A DNA stretch of 64,000 nt from assembly GCA_037176725.1 (NCBI GenBank), contig JAZBRS010000020.1, positions 81,972,001 to 82,036,000 on the forward strand, read 5' to 3'. This DNA is from Posidonia oceanica (lineage: Eukaryota; Streptophyta; Magnoliopsida; Alismatales; Posidoniaceae). The notes below the pieces were generated by a model. The model searched no databases. It saw only the letters and a program-made list of their open reading frames with translations, and was not told the origin of the DNA. The position numbers were made by a program, and so were the translations under genes. This document shows positions 45,827-56,928 of this stretch, piece after piece; position 1 is the stretch's first letter; each line of letters begins with the position of its first letter.

Positions 45827-47460
45827 GAAACCCTGGGGCAGTGGCACGAGTAGAGTTTGGTCAGCCCATGCCAAGTTAAGCATTAATTAATCATCTCAAA
45901 CCATAATTAATCATCTCAAACATTAATTAATCTCTTCAAACATTAATTAATCACCACAAAACATTAATCAAACACTTAAGCATTAATCACTTCAAACATT
46001 TAAAACTCTGTTGATTAAACATATAAACCCTTTTTTATTATCCAATAAATACTCACAACATTAAAGAAAATTGTCTCAAGTATCACTTAAAATATCTAAC
46101 TCTTTTAAAAACACATAAACCATTTAAGAAGTACAAACACCTTAGGTTTTTAATTAACACAATACTAAATGAAATTAATTAAAATTTACAAATATTTAAA
46201 ACACATTTTATGGCCCTACCAAGACAGAAAATATCACACTAAGGAAATTCTTTTCACCAATCCATCTTAAAAATTCGACTATTTAGCTTGCATTAATTAA
46301 TCCACCAACCTATCCTAATAATCAATTTTCCTTAAGCGAACTTGTCCTTTAATCTTAAATTCACAAATTAATGAGTTAATTCTTCTCTAAGGAATTTATC
46401 CTAATAATCATTAATAATTCAAGTTTTCTTTCCTAAATTTAATTCACTAATTAATCCATTAAGCATCCTTTTCATTAAACCATTAAATTCTCTCTTTTAA
46501 AATTCAAGAGAGAATTCTATTCTCCAAAATTTCACAACATTATTTACTTATGCATTATTAGCAAAAATATTCTAAAAATCAATTATTTCCGTCAATTTCC
46601 AAACTAATTCACAAAAATACAGAAATAATAAATGTGCATAAAATGATAATAAAAGTCCCTCAAGTTTTATTATTAACCCATTATCCCATAAATTCCACAT
46701 ATTCCATCATTAATAAATAAAATAAATCTCCTAATTTCTGAAAAAAATTTGACATAACCTCCCCTTAAATTTCAACAATAAAAATTCTTTTCCTGCAAGG
46801 AAAACTCACAAAAATTTGGCAGAAACCTCACAACACAGTCCACTGAAAATTTAAACATCCATTCACATTTTAACACAAACAAATCCCTCATTCATTTACC
46901 ACAAAAAAAATTCACAAAAGTTAATTAAATTCACAGCCTACAAGAATTCATTTTCATCCTCATTGCATTCACAAATAAAAAACCCAAAAATATGCAACAT
47001 TCCATTTCACAGTTATTCCTTCATACAAAAGACAAAAAAAATCATCCATAAAAACCATCTCTGTCCCCCTGATCGTCGGCCGTTTGCCCTCTCCGGCCAT
47101 CCACCGCCGCCCAATGCCGCTAGCCACACCACACAGAGCAAGGAAGATGGAGGAGAGGAGGAGAATACCTCCTTCGCCAGTGAGTACCACCGTTCGAGTC
47201 GCCGCCGCTCGCATCACCTCCACTGCCGCCGCTCGCCATCGGGAGAAGAGGAGGAGAGACCGGTCGCACCGCCGTCGCACCGCCGGAGTCGTGCCGCACC
47301 ACCGGAGACCACTGCACCGCCGAATCGCTGGAGAGGAGAGCCGGGTGGTACTGAGTGGAAGGGAGGAAGAAGAGTTTGAGGCCAAAAAGGGGGGCAACGG
47401 TTTGGTTTTGTTACTGAACTCGTGCCCTGGTCGCCAAGTAAAGAAGCGACTAGTTTAGAC
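45827..47460 (-). promoter_or_regulatory. Probable first intron, 5' UTR and promoter of PMD-1
   Basis: 45850-47050 is AT-rich and T-rich on the minus strand (many ATTAATTAA), as expected for a long first intron. 47050-47400 turns GC-rich with CCGCCG phrases, which is leader-like. The ORFs there exist in several frames with no domain, so I treat them as incidental. Confidence 0.4.
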
Positions 47461-47588
47461 GCTGTGGTTTGCGGCGACTAACCCTTTGGCTTCCTTAGGC
47501 GCCAACTTTCCCGCCTCAGTTTGAACCGCCCTGGTGGAGGCCACGTCAGCATCTGCTGCCGTTAATAGCGGCGACAACCCATCCAAAG

Positions 47589-47619
47589 TTAGTAATAATA
47601 ATAATAATAATAATAATAA
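47589..47619. repeat. (AAT)n microsatellite
   Basis: About nine to ten AAT units follow AAAGTTAG. It lies between the two antisense genes of Tat1. Confidence 0.9.
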
Positions 47620-47886
47620 ACACTGTAAAATTAGGCACAACTTTCCCACCTCATTCGAACCGCCTCTGAGCTGGTCGCCCCTAGTTGCGGCGACTAGAAC
47701 GGACAGACTCTTTTTCTTCCTTTCTTTCTTCTTATTTATTTAAAACAAATTATCCACCATTAATTCATACACTAATAACCCACCAACACAACAGTAAGCA
47801 CAACCAATTTAACCAAACTTAAAATAAAAATATCATTATTAACTCATGTCCAAAACATAACATGACCATTACACTATAAAATAAAC

Positions 47887-49259
47887 TCAACCGTACATTG
47901 CCATGCTCGTGTGACTAAGGCCGAGCATCTTCAGAAACTCCAGCCTATCTTCGGTGTACTTCCAGGGAGTGGGGCGAAGTCGGGCGTACCACTTCAGGTA
48001 CCTTGACTCCTGTGACTCCCGAGAAGCTTGAAACAGACGAGGCGCACTCAAGGACACTCGTCTGCCAATGTGGGCCCAGCAGATGATGTAGTCCAGAACC
48101 ATCCTCTCGTCCTGGTCGCCATCCTCTCTGCGGGCACAGATTGGGGGAGATAGCACTGAACCAGGCTGATCAGAGAGCTCTTGGTTTAACAGGCGCGAGC
48201 AATGCTAAATCGGATACAACACAAAGGCCCTGGCTCCCACCAAGACCAGTTCTAGATAACTGTGAACTGTATTCATCACTCGTGCCTTTTGAGCCTCAGG
48301 CAGCTTTGGCACAAAGTCAAAATCCTGCAAGGACAAAGAGTCAAGGCGGAATATGCAGTCATAAAAAGGCAGCCCAGCAAAATTAGCATAGCACCGACAA
48401 TGGGACGTGAACCATCTGTGCAGCAGTATGGGAGAGCCAAAGAACTTCCTTGAGCAAGACGCACTCGAGAGCCCCTCCATGGTGTATGCCAGAACAGCAG
48501 GAGTCAGATACAAGTCTGGCTGAGCCGCTACGAGCATGAGAAGGTCCACATGATGAAGATCCAACGTGAAATTTTCATTAGCAAAAAGTGCAAGGCCACC
48601 AACTGCTACAAACAAACACACCTTCAGTTCGTTTTCAGCAAGTTGCCGGGTGCTAAGTATCTCCCACAAGCCCCGAAGAAATAGCCTCCCTGAATGCACC
48701 AATGCCTTGCTAGCATTCTGATCCTTTGCCAATTACCGGCCTATCTTCCTGGAATCTACTATCTCAACAGATTTGGCGAAGCGATCGTCTGGTGTTTCAG
48801 TAGATTCTGCCACAAGTCCAAGTAAAGAAGTAGCCTCCTCACAAGAAATCAATGTCTTCCCATGAGGAAAGTTGAAGGTGTTAGAGGAGCCATTCCAAAA
48901 GGCCATCAAAGCATGCAACAATGGCCAAGGTAGAGGGGCACGCATCAAATCCAAAAGTTTGTCACAACCACTGGATTCAAAGAGATGCCTATTGCTTTCT
49001 GCTCGGCCAATCATGCTAGATACCTAAGGCAGAGAGTACCGGAATGAATTATGGAAATTTGGGCATCCGGTAAGGTTTACTACAACCTATCACAAGTAAA
49101 CACTCAGAGACAAGACCACAAACAAGCAAAGCATACAATGACAAAGAAGAGAAGGAGAGAGCATACCTGATCTCCATGAATGGCTTGCATCAAGTGGTTG
49201 GGGATATCAACCACCCTCTCCACGGTGAAGGTTGAAGAAGAGAAAGAAGGAAGCTTCAT
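47887..49259 (-). pseudogene. DUF7745-like antisense gene inside Tat1
   Basis: Exon 1 is 49259-49167 (MKLPSFSSS..., 31 codons, donor GTATGC). Exon 2 is 49023-47887 (acceptor CCTTAG), both in phase 0, giving about 409 codons. Key phrases are LLHALMAFWNGSSNTFNF, GKTLISCEEATSLLGL, LFVAVGGLALF and LLMLVAAQPD. This matches the general pattern of the plant DUF7745 family, recalled and not searched. Two stops break exon 2: TAA at 48733 and TAG at 48205, both fitting an original Gln. The function is unknown. It is transcribed toward PMD-1. Confidence 0.7.
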
Positions 49260-49582
49260 GGTCAAAGGGAGGGGATTAATTCTGTAGAATAACCTCTGGA
49301 AGACAAGCACGGCCTCCTTTTATCCCCTCGTATCGAGAAAAATGGAGGATAAATTGGATTTTGAGACAAATTAGCCAGAAGATTGCGCGTCGCCCCTACA
49401 ACAGGCGACTAATCCGGCCGCCAAGCTCAGCGGCGACTGGAACATTAGGACAGACCATCCTTTGCCCCCTTTCATAAGGGATGATTCTGCCCAACTACGA
49501 ATTGAAAAGCAAAGACGAGGGACGAGCCCCTACCCCAAAGCTCACACCGTGTTCACTGACACCACTGTTGCGACTAAAGACG
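49260..49582. other. Promoter side of DUF7745-like gene and 3' end of Tat1 internal region
   Basis: No ORF of note. The region holds GGCGACTAATCCGGC phrases like those in the LTR. The expected PPT just before the LTR is poor (AAAGACGAAAGA). Confidence 0.4.
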
Positions 49583-50865
49583 AAAGATAGGGCTAAAAAT
49601 GCAAAAGACCTGGCTAGTTGCCTCCCATAGCGGCGACACATCCAGACACCTTTCAGAGGGGCGACTGGAATGTGTAGGCGCCTCTGAGAGAGGCGACTAG
49701 CAATTTCTCTCTCTCTCTAGCTTGACAATTAATATCCTGGACATTAATATAATACATGGGGGACTTTATAAATTATTATAATGCTTTTTCTACATTATCG
49801 ATATTTCCGTGGTCTTCAAGTATTTAATATATGATATATCATATAAAAATCATATAATCAATTATGGGATAAATCTAGAAAATCCTAAGTGGCTTCCAAA
49901 TTAAGACCTAGATCTTTCTAAAACACGTTTTCCAATCAGTGATTTATCTTCCTAAAAATCAGAAACCAATCCAGGATTTATCTTCTAGAAATCAGAAACA
50001 AAATCTTTTAGTTGCTGGATTAGTGCCACAGTTAGGCGCCTGTGTTACAGGCGACTAGCTGATGTGAACTCCCCACTGACCTGGTCACGCGGTGTTTCCT
50101 CGGCATTTCCACGATCTTTTCGGGAGATATTTACACCAGTCGCCTGCGTAGGCAGCAACTAGCCCTAAATATCAGTTCCCTTCTAGAAACTTCTAGAACC
50201 TTCTTAGGTCTAAGCCACCCGTGTCCCACGAACCTATAAAAAGGCTCCGTGAGTCAGTGCTCGGGGGATCGAAAAAGGAGGTGAATTCATTTGAGAAAAG
50301 TGGCCAATTTTAGGGTTTAAGGAAAAGAGTATCTTCCAAGAGAGAAACCCTAGCCTCCACCTTCAATCTAGAAACCCTAGATCACCGTATCCCACCTTGA
50401 ATCCCAGAGATCTCGAGGATTCCCGGAGCTCCAATCGTGCCTTCGCTTCCTCATCCCACTACATACAGCACGAGGGTGAAGGGAGTATCATCTTCCATTC
50501 TCTTTATTTTCATTATTGCATTCTTTAGATTAGATTCATGGCATATGCATGCGGGGGAACAACCCTCGGTTAGTATTAGTTGCATTTATTTATGTTATCT
50601 CCTATTTATTTGATCGATTTACTACACGCGAACTCATCCAGATCTTCTGTTACATGGTTTTTTGAAGGAAAAGGAATCCACTCATGTAATACGAGGAAGC
50701 CGTTGGACGACACCCTGCCGTCGATCCAGTGAGCCGACTACCCACATCATCATCATCTCCCCAGGCACCTTGTCCGTCCATTGATAAGTGGCGATCACAA
50801 CAAAGTTGACAACGTACGTGGAAGCACAGTCATCTTCATAAACACCCCCCGAATCCACATCTACA
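49583..50865 (+). repeat. 3' LTR of Tat1
   Basis: It is the same length as the 5' LTR (1283 bp) and shows point differences, for example in the first 120 bases and near 50840. It ends CATCTACA, followed by CCCGC. I did not compute the divergence; by eye it is a few percent, so the insertion is neither very recent nor ancient. Confidence 0.9.
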
Positions 50866-51295
50866 CCCGCGTCTTGCTTTTTCTTTGCTCCATGATTCTG
50901 CTTAGTTCTGTTCAATTTTTTCTCAGTTTTGCTGCAGTTTTTGCTCAATGCTTGCTCTGTTTTGCCGCGTATACACCTGAATGCCAATGACTTCTCTTTT
51001 CTTTGGGTTTTTTTTTCTTGATATGCCATGCTGAATGTGATGCTATGTTAAAATTCTGATTTGGGTTAATTTCATGCATAAACCCTTTGTACGAATGCCT
51101 GATAACATGTGGCTTAGGATACTGCATAAACCCTGTCTGATCTGACTGGACTTGCCAATTTCATGCCCGATAATGCTGTTGCTTGTCTGCTCTAGGTTTT
51201 ACTGCATATTTGAATGCCTGCATGCTGCTCTTTCCTCTTTGCTTCTATGCCTTGACTGTGGCTTTACTCTAGCAGTTTGACTCAGATTATGTTAG
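50866..51295 (+). other. T-rich 5' region of PMD-2
   Basis: No coding signal. It is rich in TTTGCTT and TGCCTG phrases, intron-like, and ends in a TTATGTTAG acceptor before the first recognisable exon of PMD-2. Tat1's border at 50865 cuts it on the left. Confidence 0.4.
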
Positions 51296-53594
51296 TACGG
51301 GTTCCCACGTGGCGAGCAGGACTGGCTCGAGCTCGTGGTCCCGGAGCTGAGGAGCTTCGAGTTCCCCGGTGTCCCACAGTGCCTCAGGCTTGTGGGGCTC
51401 ACGCGAGAGTTTAGGTAGTCCAGTGCCAGAGATTCCCCAAGAGGTAAGCTTTGCATTTGCTTTAATTTCTACCAATCCTCGCCCTGTTCTGTTATACTGG
51501 TGTCTAATTTTGGCTTTGTCTTTCACAGGAGGCCGAAAACTACCACGGTCATCTGCTTGACGAGGAGCATATCAGCGACTGGGATGAGTTTGTGGTAAGC
51601 TTACCTCTATCTGCTGGTAACTCATCATTTCTGAATACATGTTAAGCTGCTAACACTATATTTATTGCTTTGCCAACACAGTATGGCTGGGTGGGTGATG
51701 TGGTGCTACTGGGCACCCATGCTGGCACACTTCCGGTGCCTCCCCTAGTTTCTCTACGACTTTCTGCTACATCAGAGTCCCTTCGGGAGCTTTCTCCGGA
51801 TCCTGGCGATCCACGGCCACTATCAATTCTTCTGAGCGGTGGCGGCATGAGACTCAAATGTTTCATTTCCCGTACGGGGAAATGACTGTTCTGCCTAACC
51901 ACTGGGCCCTACTGACTGGGCTGAGCTTTGGTGATGAGTCGATTGTTGGTGGGGTGGCTCAGGGGTTCTCCAAGGTGCCGCAGCTACTGGGGCGGGAGGG
52001 TCCCAAGGTAACCCGCTCATCCTACTACCTCACTCTGAAGTGGATACGGGAGTGGCCTCAGTTCTGGTCTAACCTCGCACCTGACCCAAGAGAGGCTGGC
52101 TATGTCATTCGTCACTTCCTGCTTGAGCTTCTCAGGCTGATCTTCTGCGAGTCGTCTGGCTACTGCATTCACGCAGACTGGTTAGTGTATATCACAGATG
52201 TGTATCAGCTTGGGCAGTACGACTAGGGTGGCGCAAGATACACCTACCTACTTTGCGGGCTCGACGAGGTGGTTCAGAAGAACAACTACTCCGATGTCGG
52301 CCTATACTTGCTGCTGACGGTAAGTCTTTGACCTGACTTTGATATTTGCCTGCCTGTTTAACTTCTGATTATTTTGCCACCTGTATTAATTGTTTGACTG
52401 CTGATTTGACAGTACTGGGCTATCGAGCACACCTGGCAGGGCCACTACTTCTTCTACCTCCGTTCCAACCTCCTGCCGCTACCCCGACAGTGGTGTGAGC
52501 CGGACCACCATGCTGCTTTGCGGGTTTATAGCTATGAGGCCTATCGGTACCTGTTAGACTTGGTGGGCCCGGAGGTGGTGAGTCTAGAGATAGTTTGTTT
52601 GCTTCTTTATTTGCACAACTGTTTGAATGACCTGTTCTGATGTCTGGCTGTTGTTTTGTTTACAGGTGAAGTTGCGGCCCTTCACCCACTACGAGGGATT
52701 CGATTAGGCCCCGCTGAACTCTCCCGGAGAATAAGGAGGACACAGGCGAAGTTCTTCTACATGAAGAAGTTCGCTTACTATCTTCTGGGGTGCGTCCATC
52801 ATCAGTTCACGGACGACTTCAGCATCCCACTGCCTCCTCCCAAAGACATGGCGTCGCGGGCAGTGACCCATGCAGTGGCCCAGTTGTCTGTTTCTGCTGC
52901 CCTGGGTGCCCGGAGCCGGTACACCATCTGGGAGGTTAGTCAGGACGACTACCACGACTGGTTCGGATGGGTGGGTCGGCCACATCTGTTTTCTGAGGAG
53001 CTGAGGGAGAGTCAACGGGCGATGTGGTTCACCGAGGACTGGGCTCAGGTAATCTGTCATTTTGCTACTATGAATGCTGTCCCCACTGTAAATGCATGTT
53101 TTGAGTTGTTTTTTGACTTTTGGCAGGCCTTCGAGGTCACACTGGGTGATTTCTTCAAGAAGATGCGGCGAGCAAAGGTAAATATGCTGTTTAGCCATTT
53201 AATACTCTGTAAGTTCAGGTTATTCTGTCTCTGACACTCCTGCTTCTTTGAAACAGGCGCAGCGGGAGATGGCACTGGAGGTATGAATTTATTTAATAAA
53301 TGTCTGTAGTTACTTTGCTATATCTGTTCTGACTGGTTGGTGTTTGCTTTTCAGGGCGGGACCCAATTTGCTGCTATCAGCATCGAGTCGAGCGGTGACT
53401 TCAGCCTCGACTTCGACCTAGAGGATGTCTTCGACGCTGATGACCAGGCAGGGGCGAGTTTCTCCATCCCAGGCCCCTCGCAGTCCCAAGCTACTTCAGC
53501 CATGATTGCTCGGTGATTACGTCGAAAAGTGGCTCGATGGACCGTAGCCGAAGCCCAGAGGAGGGATGCAGGCTCAGACGAGGAGGACGACTAG
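51296..53594 (+). pseudogene. PMD-2: spliced plant mobile domain gene, right of Tat1
   Basis: Exons with GT-AG borders: about 51296-51443, 51529-51594, 51682-52319, 52413-52577, 52666-53048, 53127-53177, 53257-53280 and 53355-53594. Those of 66, 165, 51 and 24 bases are phase 0. 51682-52319 (638) and 52666-53048 (383) are each one base short of a multiple of three, marking two 1-bp deletions. PMD phrases: HETQMFHFPYGEMTVLP, SYYLTLKWIREWPQFW, YWAIEHTWQG. The C-terminus is acidic. Further lesions are TAG at 52224 (Trp in the expected frame) and TGA at 53514. The 5' end is lost at the Tat1 border. Confidence 0.8.
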
Positions 53595-54059
53595 AGTCTT
53601 GACTGGCCTGGCGTAGTTGTAGCTTTCTTTTACTGCTTGTTTGAATGTACTTGAAGTTCTGTAAACTGTATGTGACTGTTTAAGTAAGCTGTTTATGTAA
53701 ATTGGCCATGTAGACTGTTTATCTGATTCTGAATGCAATTTGCCTTGGCGACAACCTGTAATGTGTGCCTGTGTATGTTTTGGATGAATGTATGGCTTTT
53801 GTTGCAAGTGTTTGAGGAATTTACGCCAGTTGGGCGAGTTGAGTGAAGCAAACAGAGTTCTGTAAATTTTACTGTAAAACACACGCGTTCAACACGTGCA
53901 TGGAACACGCGCATGGAATACGCGCAAGATTTTGGGTCAGAGTCACGGGCCGCGAGCTGCTCCTTTCGGGTGGCTTAAAACCCTTTCTTTCTCATTTGTG
54001 AGTGCTTCTAAACTACTCTCTGGTGTGCTCTAGGGCTTCCTCCTCCCTTCCATGGTGAA
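53595..54059 (+). promoter_or_regulatory. Intergenic DNA: 3' end of PMD-2 and promoter of the next gene
   Basis: 53600-53900 looks like a 3' UTR, with TGTAAACTGTATGTGAC-like AT phrases. 53880-53930 repeats ACACGCGCATGGAA-like phrases (three times). 53990-54059 is pyrimidine-rich leader. No clear TATA box. Confidence 0.4.
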
Positions 54060-55517
54060 ATGGTGAGCTCCTCCTTGTCCCACGCACACCGGCAAGGGCG
54101 TTCCTGCTAGGGCATCGTCGGCAGCTATACCAGCCCTAGGAGGCCGGTGGGACCCTTCCAGGCTTGCTCTCCTCTATTTCTGCTCACTTTGAGGTGCTAG
54201 AACACACTAACGACCTTTCCCCCTTGATCCTTGCAGGGTTTCCCCACATTGGTGACTCCGATGCACTATTCTGAGTTTCATCGAGGGTGGATCAGCGAGC
54301 TCACCACCGGTGACCGCGAGAGGTTGCGGTTGTGGGGTATCCCATCCAAACTCTTGAATGCAGATGAGGTGGAGGTGAGTCGGCACCTCTTGTGTGCCAC
54401 CGCAAGGTTTTGGAAACCTGCACACCACATCTTCCACTTTGGCAAAACGAAGCTAACACCCACACTGGAGGAAGTATGCTAGATCTGCGGCTTGTCCAGA
54501 CTCTTGAGACCGATCGTGTTCATGAGGCGGAATGGATATGCCTCGGTCCTGAGTCAGCTGACGAGACTCTCCACTGTTGACTGCAAACAAAGACTGATCT
54601 GTGTCGATGGGTCGGTGCCCATGCTCTGCTTAGGATACTTCGACCAGGTTGCTTGGGGGCGTGCCAGGCTTGGAGACGACCTCTGGCTTCGGGTATATGT
54701 CACCCGCTTCCTGGGCGAGCTGATCTTCAGCCATGGTCAGATGACGGTTGCAATTGAGGTTGCCGAAATTACGCTGGCCGTGGTGACCCGGCAGATTGAC
54801 TTGGCGCCGGTGGTTTTGGCAGAGACCTATCGCGGACTAGACCGCATCTCACACCGCTATCGCCACTTCCACGGCTGTGGAGCTCTGGTGCAGGTTGATG
54901 TCGTCTGATGCTGCTTGACCCACTATTCTGCTCTGTTTGCTGCCACTGACATGCTCTCTCTTCAGGTCTGGCTGGCTGGACACCTGGGTATGGAGGTTCT
55001 GCCCCCGCAAAGCTCTGCCTTCGAGACTTATTGCTATAGTGGCCATGCTCGGGCTATTCGGAGCATTTGCGAGGAGTACGAGAAGCTGGCAAAGCTGACC
55101 GAGGATGTGGTAACCTGGCGCATCGTCCTGTCCGTTGTTGAGCCTTTCACTGTCTTCATCAGCGCTCATGACATGCAACTGGTTGTACTGCCGGGGTTCA
55201 TCGGGGGTGTTGAGTATCATCCCATCCGGGTGATGCGGTAATTCAGCTTTCAACAGGATGCCTTCATCGAGAGCACAGCACCCAAGCTCCTTCGGCTCTA
55301 TCTGCTTAACACGACTGTCACGACGACAGAGCTGGCCTATCTGATGCATCACAACGTACAATCAACTGACATTGCGGCTGTGAGAGGCTTCGGCTGCACC
55401 CTCGAGTACATGACTGAGTTACAGGGGGTTTGGCCCATAAGCGAGATTCCACCCGGCGGTCCTCTGTTCAGTGACGCCGGGAGTTCCAAGAGGGCATGGA
55501 CTGATTCTGGCATTTGA
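54060..55517 (+). pseudogene. DUF7745-like gene 2
   Basis: The ATG at 54060-54062 directly abuts a GTGAGC donor. Exon 2 is 54237-54893 (acceptor TTGCAG) and exon 3 is 54966-55517 after a 72-bp intron; all are phase 0, about 404 codons. It shows LLCATARFWKPAHHIFHF, GKTKLTPTLEEVC, LWLRVYVTRFLGELIF, then VWLAGHLGMEVLP. The AxxFW...F-F-GK pattern is shared with the DUF7745-like gene of Tat1, and length and exon-1 style are similar. Stops: TAG at 54480 and TAA at 55239 (CAA expected). It is antisense to the Tat2 integrase on its right. No biochemical role can be read from the sequence. Confidence 0.7.
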
Positions 55518-56099
55518 GGAGTTACGCAGCCTATTCAAAACTTGTTGTATCATGTGCCTGTTCTGGCTATTTGCATGTAACCCAAAACTTGATTAATGCA
55601 AGATGCTTGGTTGTGCCATTTGCCTATATCTCGAATTTGCCATTTCATAACCTGTTATTGCAAAACCACGGCTTGAGCCATCGATCTGGTCTGCTGCCAG
55701 GACACTGCCAAACACGCGCACTGAACCCGCGCACATTCCCTACGCAGCTTTCTGGACAGGTGCTGTTCTAGATCCAGACCTTCGTCTGAGTATTAGTGAT
55801 GTTAGATTGTGCATGCCGGGCCGTCCCTGAGGGATTCCACCGTGCCGAGGCTATCCTGCTCCTTCTGAAATGACCATTCTACCCCTGCCCCTTGATGTGT
55901 ATTCCTGTCTGCTATGTTGACAAAGGTGATCTACCTAGGGACTTGTATCTATGCTCTGACCAAGTGGCGACTGAGTAAGCGCTGGTAGGCGCTTCGGATT
56001 GACGAGCCTTGGCTTGATGGTGGTCAATCTGCCCCTGGGAGAGTACTATCCCAGTGCCGAGCAAAGCCTTGCAGAGCTAGAGGGGGCTAAGGGGGATGA
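55518..56099. other. Non-coding 3' side of DUF7745-like gene 2
   Basis: No ORF of interest. The AT-rich part near 55560-55650 may be 3' UTR. 55900-56099 begins to resemble the 15.96-16.13 kb stretch of element Y only weakly. Confidence 0.4.
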
Positions 56100-56923
56100 T
56101 TAAGGTTGTATATGCATGAATGATTTGTGTGGATTTTGTTGCCCTCAACATGTGGAATGCTTCCAATGCCTGCTGTGAAGGAGAGGAGCTGTCTCTAACT
56201 CACTAGACTCTACCTGGACTCCTAACTGTTGGTGGCACTCCAGAATGGGCGGTATTGCTTGGAACGGGTGTTTAGGCAGTGGTGTGATAGGAACAGGCTT
56301 CACATGAAACTCTCTAGGACTCACACCTACTCTTTTGGCTTTTCATTTTCTTTCACTTCCTCATAGGCGCACAGGTTCGCTCTATCCCTGGCTTGGAGTT
56401 AATTGGCGCCTGGTGTGGTGCTAGGGAATTGCCGCTGCGAGGAAGGGGTGGCTAGTCCCTATAGGAATGGTGGGTTTCCCAGGCACGGACTTCGACTCCT
56501 CTCCAAGGCAAGTCGAAGGGATAGGGCCACTCTACTCGCCTCTAACTCTAGGGCTAACTTTTATCTTCGCCTTCTGTCTCCCCATTTCTTTCATGCCCAT
56601 GCGTAGATATGTATTTTTTGCTCACACTCTCACTCACACCCTAGCATTTTATCTCCCTCTAGAGGTGTGGGTCCTAGGGGGTTTGGACACTTTGTCCGTT
56701 CCATATGCGGTGGCTCCCTCGCTGGTTAGGATATCTAGGTAGTGTTAGGTGAAGTGAGATGGACTCCTTCCAAAGCAGGCAAGCTATTCCGATTTTCGTC
56801 ATCGGGCTATGATTGTGATGCATGATGATGATGTCTTTTCTTCCTTTTTTTTGGATGCAAAGCGGGTAGATGCTGCTAATGTATGCTTTAGAAGTGCTAG
56901 GTATGGCGGTGTGCAGTGCTTGA
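56100..56923 (-). repeat. 3'-region block of Tat2, shared with element Y
   Basis: Matches 16130-16900 (see there). A polypyrimidine run at 56836-56855, purine-rich on the minus strand (CCAAAAAAAAGGAAGAAAAG), could be a polypurine tract for a minus-strand element, but no LTR border is visible beside it. S2 is inserted just right of the block. Confidence 0.7.
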
Positions 56924-56928
56924 GATGG

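Larger units (their letters stand above)
25009..50865 (+). mobile_element. Tat1: Tat/Ogre-lineage Ty3/gypsy element, 25.9 kb with nested S1
   Basis: Two LTRs of equal length (25009-26291 and 49583-50865) enclose PBS, gag, two protease-like domains, RT, RNase H, a second RNase H and integrase in gypsy order, then two antisense spliced genes. Without the 5.6-kb solo LTR (S1) the element is about 20.2 kb, within the Ogre range. The coding frame is the same throughout from gag to integrase, broken by stops and not by frameshifts. No target duplication is evident (right flank CCCGC, left flank ACTTA). Confidence 0.88.
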
